NCBI RefSeq assembly: GCF_001281175.1
Contig: NZ_KQ440396.1
Span: 565,121 to 629,120 of the forward strand
Origin: Apilactobacillus apinorum
Lineage (GTDB): Bacteria; Bacillota; Bacilli; Lactobacillales; Lactobacillaceae
Length of the DNA: 64,000 nucleotides
Direction: 5' to 3'
Of the stretch, positions 35,559 to 44,837 are shown in pieces. The position numbers and the translations under genes are program-made. Every line of letters starts with the position of its first letter. Within the stretch, counting starts at the first letter, position 1. Under the pieces are notes generated by a model. That model saw only the letters and a program-made list of their open reading frames with translations. It was not told where the DNA came from and did no database searches.

Positions 35559-36161
35559 CTAGTCATCATAAGTAGCTAAAGTTCCAACGTAACCATCTGC
35601 TACCTCAATATCGGTTAGTTTAATTTTACGGTCTAGTCTTGTTGCTGATTCTTTAGTATCAACATCAATATCCACACTTTTGACTTTACCAGATAAACCA
35701 GTTCCCACTAGTTTTAAAGCTGCTTCTTTAATTGTCCACAATTTCAAAGTTTCATCACCATCTTCTTCTGGAGATAATTGACTTAAATAATTTAATTCAT
35801 TATCAGTGAAAGCTCTAGTGATACGTTTGTATGTGAACGGACGAAGCTTTTCAATATCAATTCCAACTTCTTGATCAGAAACCGCTAAGATAACTAAATC
35901 ATAAGAATTGGAAATATTGTATTGGAATTGGTTACTCTTTAATGATGGCTTGCCATGCTTACCATAATTAAAAAGGTCGCCATGTAATAATTCATCGATG
36001 CTAATTCCCATATAATCCGCTAACATCAAGTTTCCCACGATAGCTTGGCGTTTATTGTATTTTGTAAAATCAACATCAGCCTTCTTGAAAATTTCTTGAT
36101 ATTTAGGATTTTGGATTGAATCAATAAAAATTTCTGTGTTATTAGGCAAGTAAATGAACAC
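35559..36161 (-). CDS. Sfp-type 4'-phosphopantetheinyl transferase
   Basis: 200 residues. The motifs VGIDIEKLRPF and FTDNELNYL...LWTIKEAALKLVGTGLSGK (Asp, Glu and WxxKEA) identify the Sfp/HetI branch, which loads phosphopantetheine from CoA onto carrier proteins, here most simply AcpP. Its GTG start lies 20 nt inside the end of fabI, so translation is coupled. A TTG at 36149 is an alternative. Last gene of the main fab operon. Confidence 0.88.
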   Translation of the reverse strand: MFIYLPNNTEIFIDSIQNPKYQEIFKKADVDFTKYNKRQAIVGNLMLADYMGISIDELLHGDLFNYGKHGKPSLKSNQFQYNISNSYDLVILAVSDQEVGIDIEKLRPFTYKRITRAFTDNELNYLSQLSPEEDGDETLKLWTIKEAALKLVGTGLSGKVKSVDIDVDTKESATRLDRKIKLTDIEVADGYVGTLATYDD

Positions 36162-36903
36162 CCTTATCAGCGTAAATCAAGTCACCAGTAACACCTGATG
36201 ATAGGTTACTCATTAAGAATGTAGCAACGTCACCAACTTGGTGAATATCAACAGCTTCGCCATCCACAGTTCTTGCTTCAGATTCTTTTAGTAGGTCACC
36301 GTGATTCTTAATACCAGTAACGGCAAGAGTCTTGATAGCACCTGCAGAGATAGCGTTAACACGGATTTTCTTAGGACCTAAGTCAGAAGCTAGGTATCTT
36401 ACGTTAGCTTCTAGAGCAGCCTTAGCAACACCCATCATGTTGTATGAAGGAATAGCACGAGTTGAACCCATGTAAGTTAGAGTAGCAATACTACCTTGTG
36501 GGTTCATAACACGACTTGCGTAACGTGATACTGAAATTAGTGAGTAAGCTGAAACGTCTTGAGCTAAGTTGTAACCATCTTTCTTAACATCAATAACGCC
36601 ACCTTCAAGAGTTTCTTTGTCAGCGTAAGCAATAGCATGAATAACACCATCGATGTTACCGAATTTAGCTTGAATGTCTTGGAAAGTCTTTTCAACGTTT
36701 GCATCTTCAGCAACGTCACATTCAATCATTTCAGTTCCTTCTGGAACTAATTTATCTAATTGACGTCTTAGTCTTTCGTTTTGGTAAGTAATGATGACTT
36801 TAGCACCATTATCCATTAGTGACTTAGCACATCCCCAGGCAATACTACGTTTGTTAGCAACACCCATAACAACAATTGTTTTTCCATCTAATAAGTTTGA
36901 CAT
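36142..36903 (-). CDS. fabI: Enoyl-ACP reductase
   Basis: 253-residue SDR-type reductase completing each elongation cycle with NAD(P)H. The start is GKTIVVMGVANKRSIAWGCAKSL. The Tyr-x6-Lys pair of FabI is in SYNMMGVAKAALEA. ATG 36903 follows AGGAGGTC. Triclosan-type inhibitors target this family. It lies between accA and the transferase. Confidence 0.95.
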   Translation of the reverse strand: MSNLLDGKTIVVMGVANKRSIAWGCAKSLMDNGAKVIITYQNERLRRQLDKLVPEGTEMIECDVAEDANVEKTFQDIQAKFGNIDGVIHAIAYADKETLEGGVIDVKKDGYNLAQDVSAYSLISVSRYASRVMNPQGSIATLTYMGSTRAIPSYNMMGVAKAALEANVRYLASDLGPKKIRVNAISAGAIKTLAVTGIKNHGDLLKESEARTVDGEAVDIHQVGDVATFLMSNLSSGVTGDLIYADKGVHLLA

Positions 36904-36943
36904 TTGATTTGACCTCCTAAATATACAAATCAATTAAATTACT

Positions 36944-37711
36944 TTAGTTGAATTTACGGTAACGTTCATGACGTTGTGCCAATAATTCTTCTTTAGGTAA
37001 TTGTTTAAGTTCATTAATTTTTTCAATTAAAGCTTCTTTGAAGTTTTGCATTGATTTTGCATCTTTTACTTCAGGAATGATCTTATCAATGATTTCATTG
37101 TTTAATAATTCCTTAGGTGTAAGTTGCATTTGTTCAGCGGCTTGTGCTGCCTTACTTGAGTCTTTCCACAAGATTGTGGCATATCCTTCTGGAGATAATA
37201 CAGAATAAATACTATCTTCAAAAGCCCAAACAGTATCACCAACAGCAAGTGCGATTGCACCACCACTTCCACCTTCACCAACGATAACACTGATGTATGG
37301 AACTGATAACTTAAGACCTTGTAAGATTGATTGAGCAATCATGTAACCTTGACCTTTGTATTCAGCATCCATACCAGGATAAGCACCTGGTGTGTTAATC
37401 AAGTTGATAATTGGGCGGTTAAACTTTTCCGCTTGTTTCATCAAACGTAAAGCTTTTCTGTATCCTGAAGGTTCAGCTGAACCAAAATGTCTTTCGATAT
37501 TTTCGTCAGTATTATCACCTTTTTGGATACTAGTAATTGTAACGGCTTGACCACCGATAGTTCCGATCCCAGCGTAAACTGCTGGATCATCACTATAAGC
37601 ACGGTCACCGTGCAATTCGATAAAATCATCAGTTATTCCAGCAACTAGGTCTTGGATACTAATTTTATCAGCACTTCTAGCCGCAAGAACACGATCGTAT
37701 GCTTTAGTCAT
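36944..37711 (-). CDS. accA: Acetyl-CoA carboxylase carboxyltransferase alpha subunit
   Basis: 255 residues, shorter than E. coli AccA at the N-terminus, as in lactobacilli. Crotonase-fold oxyanion regions are in INTPGAYPGMDAE and GEGGSGGAIAL. With AccD it transfers the carboxyl from biotin to acetyl-CoA. It follows accD by 9 bp. Confidence 0.94.
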   Translation of the reverse strand: MTKAYDRVLAARSADKISIQDLVAGITDDFIELHGDRAYSDDPAVYAGIGTIGGQAVTITSIQKGDNTDENIERHFGSAEPSGYRKALRLMKQAEKFNRPIINLINTPGAYPGMDAEYKGQGYMIAQSILQGLKLSVPYISVIVGEGGSGGAIALAVGDTVWAFEDSIYSVLSPEGYATILWKDSSKAAQAAEQMQLTPKELLNNEIIDKIIPEVKDAKSMQNFKEALIEKINELKQLPKEELLAQRHERYRKFN

Positions 37712-37720
37712 AATATCCCC

Positions 37721-38539
37721 CTAATTCCAAGCCAATAATCTGGCTAAAACTGATTTCATATCTTGACGCTTAACAATGGCATCTAAGAAACCATTTTTAA
37801 GCAATGTTTCTGCACGTTGGAAATCCTTTGGTGGACGTTGTTGAATGGTGTTTTCAATTACTCGACGACCAGCAAAACCAATTAATGTATGTGGTTCAGA
37901 GATATTAATATCTCCTTCCATCGCATAACTTGCTGTAACCCCACCAGTAGTAGGATCAGTTAATACTGAAATGTATAATAATCCTTTTTCTGCGTGGTCT
38001 GAAACAGCTTGTGATACTTTGGCCATTTGCATTAATGAGTGGATTCCTTCTTGCATTCTGGCACCACCAGAACAAGAAAAGACAACAACTGGAAGATTCT
38101 TTTCAGTTGCTTCTTCGAATAATAGCGCTAGTTTTTCACCAGTTGCGGTACCTAAACTTCCCATGATGAAACGAGAATCCATCACACCAAGTGCGAATTC
38201 AACATCACCGATTTTAGCAATCCCAGTTTGAACACTTTCATTTAAGTCAGTTAGTTCTTTTGATTTCGCTAATTTACCAGCATATTTTTCATCTTCTAAG
38301 AAACGTTTAGGAGCAGATACTTCACTGTTAATTGGTGTGAACTCATCAACAGTCATGTCGATTCGTTCTTTAGCACCTAATCTAAATCCGTATCCACAGT
38401 TAGGACATAACTTGTATGCGCCTAGCTTTTTGTTATAAAAGTTTTCTTCACAAACAGGACATTTAATAAATAAATGATCTGGAACCTTGTCCATTAGTGC
38501 TTGTAAATCTTTAGTTTCTTCTGATTTATTATTCTTCAA
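37721..38539 (-). CDS. accD: Acetyl-CoA carboxylase carboxyltransferase beta subunit
   Basis: 272 residues. An N-terminal four-Cys zinc ribbon (KCPVCEENFYNKKLGAYKLCPNCG) is followed by the carboxyltransferase core (SCSGGARMQEGIHSLMQMAK; DPTTGGVTASYA). The start overlaps the accC stop by 11 nt, indicating coupling. Confidence 0.95.
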   Translation of the reverse strand: MKNNKSEETKDLQALMDKVPDHLFIKCPVCEENFYNKKLGAYKLCPNCGYGFRLGAKERIDMTVDEFTPINSEVSAPKRFLEDEKYAGKLAKSKELTDLNESVQTGIAKIGDVEFALGVMDSRFIMGSLGTATGEKLALLFEEATEKNLPVVVFSCSGGARMQEGIHSLMQMAKVSQAVSDHAEKGLLYISVLTDPTTGGVTASYAMEGDINISEPHTLIGFAGRRVIENTIQQRPPKDFQRAETLLKNGFLDAIVKRQDMKSVLARLLAWN

Positions 38540-39902
38540 CGTTTTTCAACCACTCTTTCAAGAATGATTTTTCAATGTATAGATTATTGAAATCTGAATC
38601 ATTGAAATGTTTGTCTTGTAACAAATCGTTTAGGAATTGACGGTTAGTTTTAACTCCATCAACCTTAAATTCATTGATTACTCGTTTCATTTTTACGACT
38701 GATTGAGGTTTATCAGGCATATGTACAATGATTTTAGCAATCATTGAATCGTAGAAAGGAGAAATGGTGTCTCCAGATTCAACTCCAGAATCAATACGAA
38801 CACCCTTAGTACCAAATGGAAAACTAACATTCTTTAATTTTCCTGGTGCTGGCAAGAAGCCATGAGCTGGGTCTTCAGCATTGATACGACATTCAATCGC
38901 ATAGCTGTTAACTTGAACATCTTCTTGAGTAAATGGTAATTCTTCACCGGCTGCTACTTGGATTTGTGCTTTGATTAATTGAACTCCAGCAACTTCTTCA
39001 GTAACTGTATGTTCAACTTGTAATCTAGTGTTCATTTCCATGAAGTAGAAGTTATTAGTCTTTTCATCTAATAAGAACTCGAAAGTTCCAGTGTTTTCAT
39101 AACCAATTTCCTTAGTAGCCTTAGCTACTAATTGACCTAAGTAGTCACGTTGATCTTGAGAAACTTCAATACATGGAGTTTCTTCAATAATTTTTTGGTG
39201 ACCTCTTTGAAGTGAACAATCACGTTCAGGGAAGTACACAACATTTCCCTTTTGATCTGCAATCACTTGCATTTCGATGTGTTTAGCATCGCTTAAGTCT
39301 TTTTCCATATATAATGAATCGTCATCATATGAAATTCTTGCTTCACGCTTAGTAGTAGTAAAGATTTCTTTTAATGATTCAGGATCATCACATTCACGGA
39401 TACCTTTTCCACCACCACCAGCGGCAGCTTTAAGCATGACAGGATAACCAATTTCATCAGCTAGCTTTAATGCTTCGTCCAAACTTTCGATGGATCCATC
39501 AGAACCAGGGATAGTTGGGACTCCACTATTCTTCATTGCAGCTTTAGCATGAGATTTGTTTCCCATTAAATCAATTACTTTTGAACTTGGTCCAATGAAC
39601 TTAATTGAACATTTTTCGCAAAGTTCAGCAAATTCAGCATTTTCAGATAAAAATCCGTAACCGGGGTGAATAGCTTCACTGTTAGTTAAAATTGCAGCAT
39701 CGATAACCGCAGCCATGTTTAAATATGATTCATTAGGTTGTGGTCCACCAATACATACTGATTCATCAGCTAATTTAACAAACATACTATCCTTGTCGGC
39801 AGTTGAATAAACGGCAACAGCTTTAATGTCCATCTCATGAAGTGCTCTTATGATTTGCACCGCGATTTCACCACGGTTGGCAATTAATACCTTTTTAAAC
39901 AT
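38529..39902 (-). CDS. accC: Biotin carboxylase
   Basis: 457 residues, ATP-grasp enzyme that carboxylates AccB-biotin. Start FKKVLIANRGEIAVQI is canonical. The glycine-rich loop AAAGGGGKG, the EMNTRLQVEHTVTEE active site and RIDSGVESGD are all present. ATG 39902 has AAAGG at 9 nt and gives the usual family N-terminus; ATG 39911 abuts the RBS. Confidence 0.96.
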   Translation of the reverse strand: MFKKVLIANRGEIAVQIIRALHEMDIKAVAVYSTADKDSMFVKLADESVCIGGPQPNESYLNMAAVIDAAILTNSEAIHPGYGFLSENAEFAELCEKCSIKFIGPSSKVIDLMGNKSHAKAAMKNSGVPTIPGSDGSIESLDEALKLADEIGYPVMLKAAAGGGGKGIRECDDPESLKEIFTTTKREARISYDDDSLYMEKDLSDAKHIEMQVIADQKGNVVYFPERDCSLQRGHQKIIEETPCIEVSQDQRDYLGQLVAKATKEIGYENTGTFEFLLDEKTNNFYFMEMNTRLQVEHTVTEEVAGVQLIKAQIQVAAGEELPFTQEDVQVNSYAIECRINAEDPAHGFLPAPGKLKNVSFPFGTKGVRIDSGVESGDTISPFYDSMIAKIIVHMPDKPQSVVKMKRVINEFKVDGVKTNRQFLNDLLQDKHFNDSDFNNLYIEKSFLKEWLKNVEE

Positions 39903-39922
39903 TTCACTCATCCTTTATGAAC

Positions 39923-40336
39923 TTATTCAATTGCAAAGATTAAAGTACCTTCACAAATTACTTCGCCATCACGTGTAACTGTTCCATGACCTTCACCAAT
40001 GTTTCTCTTTAGTTTTGTCATTTCAACAGCTAGTTCCAACTTGTCGCCGGGTCTAAAGCTGTCTTTGTATGTTGCTTCTTTGATACCACCAAAGAAAACA
40101 TTTTTACCTTTGTATTCAGGCATTGAAAGCAATGCACAAACTCCAGTTTGCGCAAGCATTTCCATTGCGATAGGTCTTGGCATTCCAAATTCTAGATGTT
40201 GTTTTGAGAAGAACCATTCATTAACTGTTAAAAGCTTTTCAGCCTTAGCGCCAACTCCTGGGTTAACTTCAACAATTTTATCTAGCATTTGGAATGGAAA
40301 TCTTTGAGGAATGAAATCTTGTACGTTATAGTCCAA
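39923..40336 (-). CDS. FabZ-like dehydratase with altered active-site loop
   Basis: 137-residue hotdog protein aligned with FabZ (QRFPFQMLDKI; EMLAQTGVCALL). The canonical GHFPGNPVMPG segment is replaced by KQHLEFGMPRP: two residues shorter, with His-to-Glu spacing of 12 instead of 14. It may be a divergent dehydratase or work with the canonical FabZ encoded at 35209. TTG start with GAGGAGG 7 nt upstream. It sits between accB and accC, the usual fabZ position. Confidence 0.85.
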   Translation of the reverse strand: MDYNVQDFIPQRFPFQMLDKIVEVNPGVGAKAEKLLTVNEWFFSKQHLEFGMPRPIAMEMLAQTGVCALLSMPEYKGKNVFFGGIKEATYKDSFRPGDKLELAVEMTKLKRNIGEGHGTVTRDGEVICEGTLIFAIE

Positions 40337-40338
40337 AA

Positions 40339-40776
40339 TTAGTCCTCCTCAATTTCAAAAATTGGTTGATCGTATTCAACCATGTCACCATTTTCGGCAA
40401 CTTTCTTAGTAATAGTTCCAGAAACTGGACTTTTTACTTCATTGATAACCTTCATAGCTTCAATTACACAAACTACATCGCCTTTTTTAACGTGGTCTCC
40501 AACTTTTTTGAAGACTGGTTTTTCAGGACTTGGTGCAAAGTAAACAATTCCAACAAGTGGAGCTTTAATCTTTGAACCTGCAGCTACAACTGGAGCTGGT
40601 GTTCCATCAGTTGATGGAGTTGCTGAAGCTGGTGCAGCATCGGGAGCAGCGGCAACAGCCGGATGTTCTAACTTAGAAAAGTATAGGTTAGTACCATCAT
40701 CAGCAGTGATTTTAAATTCTTTCATACTGGACTTGTCAAACTTGTCCATTAAATTTTCAATATCTTTTTGTTCCAT
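40339..40776 (-). CDS. accB: Biotin carboxyl carrier protein
   Basis: 145 residues. A leading helical segment, an Ala/Pro-rich linker (about 52-70) and a C-terminal biotinyl domain with the modified Lys in IEAMKVINEV (the common form is EAMKLMNE). It carries carboxybiotin between AccC and AccAD. Confidence 0.95.
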   Translation of the reverse strand: MEQKDIENLMDKFDKSSMKEFKITADDGTNLYFSKLEHPAVAAAPDAAPASATPSTDGTPAPVVAAGSKIKAPLVGIVYFAPSPEKPVFKKVGDHVKKGDVVCVIEAMKVINEVKSPVSGTITKKVAENGDMVEYDQPIFEIEED

Positions 40777-40822
40777 GATTTATTATCTCCTGTTAATTAA
40801 GAATGTTCTTACTTAACTTTGA

Positions 40823-41563
40823 TTACATAGTTAATCCACCGTCAACGGTGATTACTTGTCCATTCATGTATTCGTTCTTGATTAAGAATTCAACAACTTG
40901 TGCAACTTCGTCTGGAGTACCAAAACGTTTTGCTGGGATTCTTTCTTCCCAATCAGCAATGTAGCTGTCGCCTAACTTAGCAGTCATGGCAGTCTTAATC
41001 ATACCTGGAGCAACCGCATTACAACGGATTCCACGTAGAGCACCTTCTTGGGCTGTAGTCTTAGTTAAACCAACAATACCAGCTTTAGTTGATGAGTAGT
41101 TGGCTTGACCTAGGTTACCGTGAAGACCGGCAATACTTGAAAGGTTGATGATACAACCTTTACGAGCTTTTTGCATTTTCTTCATAGCAAATTTAGTCAT
41201 GTTGAAAACACCAAATAAGTTAGTGTCTAGAACTTGCTTGAATGAATCACCCTTCATTCTAGTTAATAGAGTATCTTGAGTGATACCAGCATTGTTAACT
41301 AGCACATCAATCTTACCGTGCTTTTCAATAACGCTGTTAATCATTGCTTCAGCATCTTCTTCTGAGGCAACGTCTCCAACAAGCACTTCGATTTCTTTAT
41401 CGAAGTTAGCTTCGAAGGCCTTTAGTTCTTCGTCACTTAATTGTCTGTGTGAGTTGGCAATTACGATGTTGTTTTCATCTTTAGCTAGACGAACAGCGTC
41501 AGCTAAACCTAATCCCTTGGTAGCACCAGTGATTAGGATTACTTGTTTTTCGTTATTTTCCAT
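40823..41563 (-). CDS. fabG: 3-oxoacyl-ACP reductase
   Basis: 246-residue SDR enzyme. NADPH motif TGATKGLG, NNAG, catalytic Ser in NLSSIAG, and YSSTK (Tyr, Lys). It begins 2 bp after the fabD stop. In many lactobacilli fabF would follow, but here accB comes next. Confidence 0.95.
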   Translation of the reverse strand: MENNEKQVILITGATKGLGLADAVRLAKDENNIVIANSHRQLSDEELKAFEANFDKEIEVLVGDVASEEDAEAMINSVIEKHGKIDVLVNNAGITQDTLLTRMKGDSFKQVLDTNLFGVFNMTKFAMKKMQKARKGCIINLSSIAGLHGNLGQANYSSTKAGIVGLTKTTAQEGALRGIRCNAVAPGMIKTAMTAKLGDSYIADWEERIPAKRFGTPDEVAQVVEFLIKNEYMNGQVITVDGGLTM

Positions 41564-41565
41564 TA

Positions 41566-42465
41566 TTATTCTCCTAACTTATCTAATAAGGCATCTAGAG
41601 TTTCAACGCTTTCTACATTATATGTATCAGCTTTTAGTGTCTTTTTAGCAAGCTTACTTAGCGTATTTCCTGGACCGATTTCGATAAAGGCGTCGATGTT
41701 TTTGTCTTCTAGAGAAGCAACATCTTGCATAAAGTGAGTTGGATTGATTAGTTGATTAACTAATGTTTCCTTAACAGTATCCAAAGCAAATGGTTTTACA
41801 GTAGTGTTACTGATAACATCTACGTTTGGTTCACTAAATTCAACACTTTCAAGACGTTTAGCTAATTGATCTGATGCTGGTTGCATCAATGGAGTATGAG
41901 AAGCCACTGCAACTTGTAGTGGAACCACACGTTTAGCACCCTTTTCAGTAAGTACTTCCATTGCTTTTGCAACCCCTTCTTTAGTACCACCAATAACAAC
42001 TTGAGACTTATTATTGTAGTTTGCAGGGTATACATCATCAATTTCATCACAAACGCTCTTCACAAAATCAGGGCTAAGACCCAATACAGCAGCCATAGAA
42101 CCTGGATTTTGCTTACCTGCTTCATCCATGTAATGTGAGCGATCGTGTACTAGCTTTAGCCCTGATTGAAAAGATAGTGCTTTAGCAGCAACTAAAGCAC
42201 TATATTCGCCTAAACTCAATCCCATCATAGCAACGGGCTTAGCTATTTTATCTTCTAAAATACGATGAATAGCTACACTCATCGTTAAAATAGCAATTTG
42301 AGTATTATTAGGATTATCAAAAATTTCCGGATCAGCTAAGTTTAAATTCAATGTTTCTGAGGCCTCGTCAATTGTACGTTTGTACACAGCATTTGTTTTA
42401 TACAAATCCTGTCCCATTTCCTTAAATTGACTACCTTGGCCACTAAATAGATAACAAATATTCAA
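41566..42465 (-). CDS. fabD: Malonyl-CoA:ACP transacylase
   Basis: 299 residues. The N-terminal LFSGQGSQFKEMG and the nucleophile motif GLSLGEYSAL are visible. The usual GHSLG has Leu in place of His next to the Ser, a small variation. The catalytic His is in VASHTPLMQP. TTG start with AGGAG at 9 nt. Confidence 0.94.
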   Translation of the reverse strand: MNICYLFSGQGSQFKEMGQDLYKTNAVYKRTIDEASETLNLNLADPEIFDNPNNTQIAILTMSVAIHRILEDKIAKPVAMMGLSLGEYSALVAAKALSFQSGLKLVHDRSHYMDEAGKQNPGSMAAVLGLSPDFVKSVCDEIDDVYPANYNNKSQVVIGGTKEGVAKAMEVLTEKGAKRVVPLQVAVASHTPLMQPASDQLAKRLESVEFSEPNVDVISNTTVKPFALDTVKETLVNQLINPTHFMQDVASLEDKNIDAFIEIGPGNTLSKLAKKTLKADTYNVESVETLDALLDKLGE

Positions 42466-42499
42466 ACTTAAACACTCCTAATTATTAACTAATTAAATA

Positions 42500-42742
42500 T
42501 TAGTCTTCAACTTGGTTTGCAACGTAGTCAACTAGTTGTTGTACAGTTGCGATGTCGTTGTCAGTATCGATTTCGATGTCGTATTCGTCTTCTAGAGCAT
42601 CGATGATTTCAAATAAGTCTAAACTGTCAAGATCTAGTTCGTCCTTGAAGTTAGTTTCCATCTTGATGTCTTCAGCCTTAACGTCTGATTGATCTACAAC
42701 GATTTCTTTTACCTTGTCAAAAATTGCGTTCTTGTCTGCCAT
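42500..42742 (-). CDS. acpP: Acyl carrier protein
   Basis: 80 residues, strongly acidic four-helix protein. The phosphopantetheine Ser is in LDLDSLDLFE. Start ATG 42742 gives the usual length; an upstream GTG (42754) overlaps the RBS. Confidence 0.96.
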   Translation of the reverse strand: MADKNAIFDKVKEIVVDQSDVKAEDIKMETNFKDELDLDSLDLFEIIDALEDEYDIEIDTDNDIATVQQLVDYVANQVED

Positions 42743-42779
42743 AATATAATTCACTCCATAAATAAAATAATATAAAAAA

Positions 42780-43751
42780 TTAATACCTTAAAATAATAGT
42801 TCCAGTGGTTAGGCCACCACCAAAACCTGAAAGGGCGATAATATCTCCCTTAGTTATTAAACCATTTTCCATCATTTCTGACAACAAAATTGGTTCGCTT
42901 GCTGCAGATGTGTTTCCATAAAGATTGATGTTAACAGGGAACTTATCAGCATTTTCGCCTAATTTGCGGGCTACAGATTTAATAATTCGTGCGTTCGCTT
43001 GATGTAACACAAAGTGATTTATGTCACTTAACTCGATTCCTGCTTGTTTTGCAGCTTCACGAATTGATGCGGGAACATTCTTAGTTGCGAAGTTAAATAC
43101 TTCTCTTCCCTTCATATGAAGGTATTCATCTGTATCGTCATCGCTTTTACCAAATGTACCACTACCTGTTAAATGACCTGCAAGTAGTGCCTTGTCTTCA
43201 TCACCATAGTTCTTTAAGTTGCTGGATAGAATTTCACCATCACCTTGGTTTGAAACTAGCATTCCACCGGCTCCATCCCCAAATAAAACAGCAGTCGTTC
43301 TATCTTCCCAGTTAATTAGGTTACTCATTTTTTCAGAACCAATAATAATTCCTAAAGCATTTGGCTTTAAGTTTAATAATGCATTCATAGTATGAGTAGC
43401 AAATACAAAACCAGAACATGCAGCACTGATATCAAAAGCAACAGCATTGTTAGCTCCAATCATTCCTTGGATTGCGGCTGCAGTTGATGGCATTTGATAA
43501 TCAGCAGACATTGTTGCCACGATAATGAAATCAATATCGTTAGCATCAACATCAGCGTTCTTTAGTAATTGAGAAGCAACCTCAGCGCTTAAAGAAGTAT
43601 TTGTTTCCTTTGTAGCGATTCGGCGTTGTTTAATTCCTGTACGCTTACTGATCCATTCATCAGAAGTGTCCATGATTTTTGCCAAATCGTCATTGGTAAC
43701 TATCTTTTCAGGAACGGCTTTAGCAGTAGCTAAAATTGAAAAACTGTTCAT
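42780..43751 (-). CDS. fabH: Beta-ketoacyl-ACP synthase III
   Basis: 323 residues. Catalytic Cys112 (SAACSGF), His249 (LHQANARI) and Asn279 (YGNTSAAS) are in place. It starts fatty acid synthesis from acetyl-CoA and malonyl-ACP. First gene of the operon. No fabT-like MarR regulator gene lies next to it, unlike many related genomes. Confidence 0.96.
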   Translation of the reverse strand: MNSFSILATAKAVPEKIVTNDDLAKIMDTSDEWISKRTGIKQRRIATKETNTSLSAEVASQLLKNADVDANDIDFIIVATMSADYQMPSTAAAIQGMIGANNAVAFDISAACSGFVFATHTMNALLNLKPNALGIIIGSEKMSNLINWEDRTTAVLFGDGAGGMLVSNQGDGEILSSNLKNYGDEDKALLAGHLTGSGTFGKSDDDTDEYLHMKGREVFNFATKNVPASIREAAKQAGIELSDINHFVLHQANARIIKSVARKLGENADKFPVNINLYGNTSAASEPILLSEMMENGLITKGDIIALSGFGGGLTTGTIILRY

Positions 43752-43980
43752 GATATCTCCTCTAAACCAATTTGGGTTATCTTTTGATAGTACTTGTTAA
43801 TACCACTAATTAATTCTTAATTAAAATCGGCTTTTTTTCAACCGATATCAGTCAAATTAAAAGCATCTAAATTCGAAAAAGTTGATAATACCAACGTTTT
43901 GAAGATGTTTTTTAGGTGGATTTTAATAAGTTACTCTTCATTTATTGTGTAACGCTTATTGAGCGTATCTACCTTATTGA
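43752..43980 (-). promoter_or_regulatory. Leader/promoter region of the fab operon
   Basis: It contains two near-identical 12-mers TTGATAATACCA (43882-43893) and TTGTTAATACCA (43794-43805), the palindrome TTAATT-CTT-AATTAA (near 43810-43830), a TATC-AAAA-GATA dyad next to the fabH RBS, and a short hairpin (AUCGGU/GCCGAU). These are operator candidates for a FabT-like or other regulator. No confident -10/-35 pair was found. Confidence 0.4.
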
Positions 43981-44011
43981 AATAAAAATCCATCCTTTAT
44001 GGATGGACTTT
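43981..44011 (-). terminator. Terminator after the nitroreductase gene
   Basis: Arms GTCCATCC / GGATGGAT with an ATAAA loop and T run on the minus strand. Confidence 0.85.
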
Positions 44012-44014
44012 CTA

Positions 44015-44671
44015 CTATTTAATTACACGGTAAACTTCTTCCATTGGTTGACGACGCTTAGGAGTAATGTCTTGATCACGGTAGCCGAAACCAGCCATTA
44101 CTGATACGCCCCATTCCTTAGTGTCTAAAATCCCTTTTTCAGAAAGGATAGCTTCAATCTTTTCACGGTTGAAACCTTCAACTGCACAACTATCTATGTC
44201 TAATTCAGCAGCTGCGGTCATCATGTTAGCTAAAGCAATGTATGTTTGTTTACATGCCCAATCAAAACGTGATCGATCATCTGTTAATTTAAAATCATTT
44301 TCTTGGAAGTCAGTAAACTTCTTTGAAAATGCTGAATCAGGTGCATATTCATGTCCTGCTACATCTTCAGTAATGTGTTGGATGTATGGATGAGTCGCAG
44401 TGATTCCTTTTTTTGCTAAAATAATCATAAAGTGACTAGCACCATTTAAACTATTTTGACCACCCCATGCGTAATCATAAATTTCTTTCTTTAAATCGTC
44501 ACTTTGAATATCTAAGAATTGCCATGGTGAAAATCCGAAAGCACTTGGTGAAAGACGACCAACTTCTAAAATGGTGTCCCAGTCTTTTTCGCTAATTTGT
44601 TTATTAGCATCAAACTTCTTAGTCGCATAACGACGGTGCGCAGTTTGAATAATTTCTTCATTCTTATCCAT
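44015..44671 (-). CDS. Nitroreductase-family NAD(P)H oxidoreductase
   Basis: 218-residue FMN enzyme. AHRRYATKKFDANKQIS (FMN phosphate-binding Arg/Lys), LSPSAFGFSPWQF and the C-terminal GFGYRD..PKRRQPMEEV fit the NfsB/YdgI-type family that reduces nitroaromatics, quinones or flavins. Monocistronic, divergent from the phosphoglucomutase gene. Confidence 0.88.
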   Translation of the reverse strand: MDKNEEIIQTAHRRYATKKFDANKQISEKDWDTILEVGRLSPSAFGFSPWQFLDIQSDDLKKEIYDYAWGGQNSLNGASHFMIILAKKGITATHPYIQHITEDVAGHEYAPDSAFSKKFTDFQENDFKLTDDRSRFDWACKQTYIALANMMTAAAELDIDSCAVEGFNREKIEAILSEKGILDTKEWGVSVMAGFGYRDQDITPKRRQPMEEVYRVIK

Positions 44672-44770
44672 AATAAATCCTCCTTACTTATTATTTAAAA
44701 GTAACTTACCACATTTTCCAAAGCAATGACAATTAATAAGCTTTATTTAAGCTCTCTCTTCTATTATAAA

Positions 44771-44799
44771 TTGACTATCAATACAGCATTAACTATACT
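44771..44799 (+). promoter_or_regulatory. Promoter of the phosphoglucomutase gene
   Basis: TTGACT (44771-44776) and TATACT (44794-44799), 17-bp spacing. Confidence 0.65.
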
Positions 44800-44837
44800 T
44801 AGAAAATGTAATGAAATAAGTTTATTGGAGACTTTAT

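Noticed and set aside
42200-42240. FabD inactivated because GHSLG reads GLSLG
   Set aside because: The nucleophile Ser and the downstream His are intact, so the Leu change looks like tolerated variation, not loss of function.
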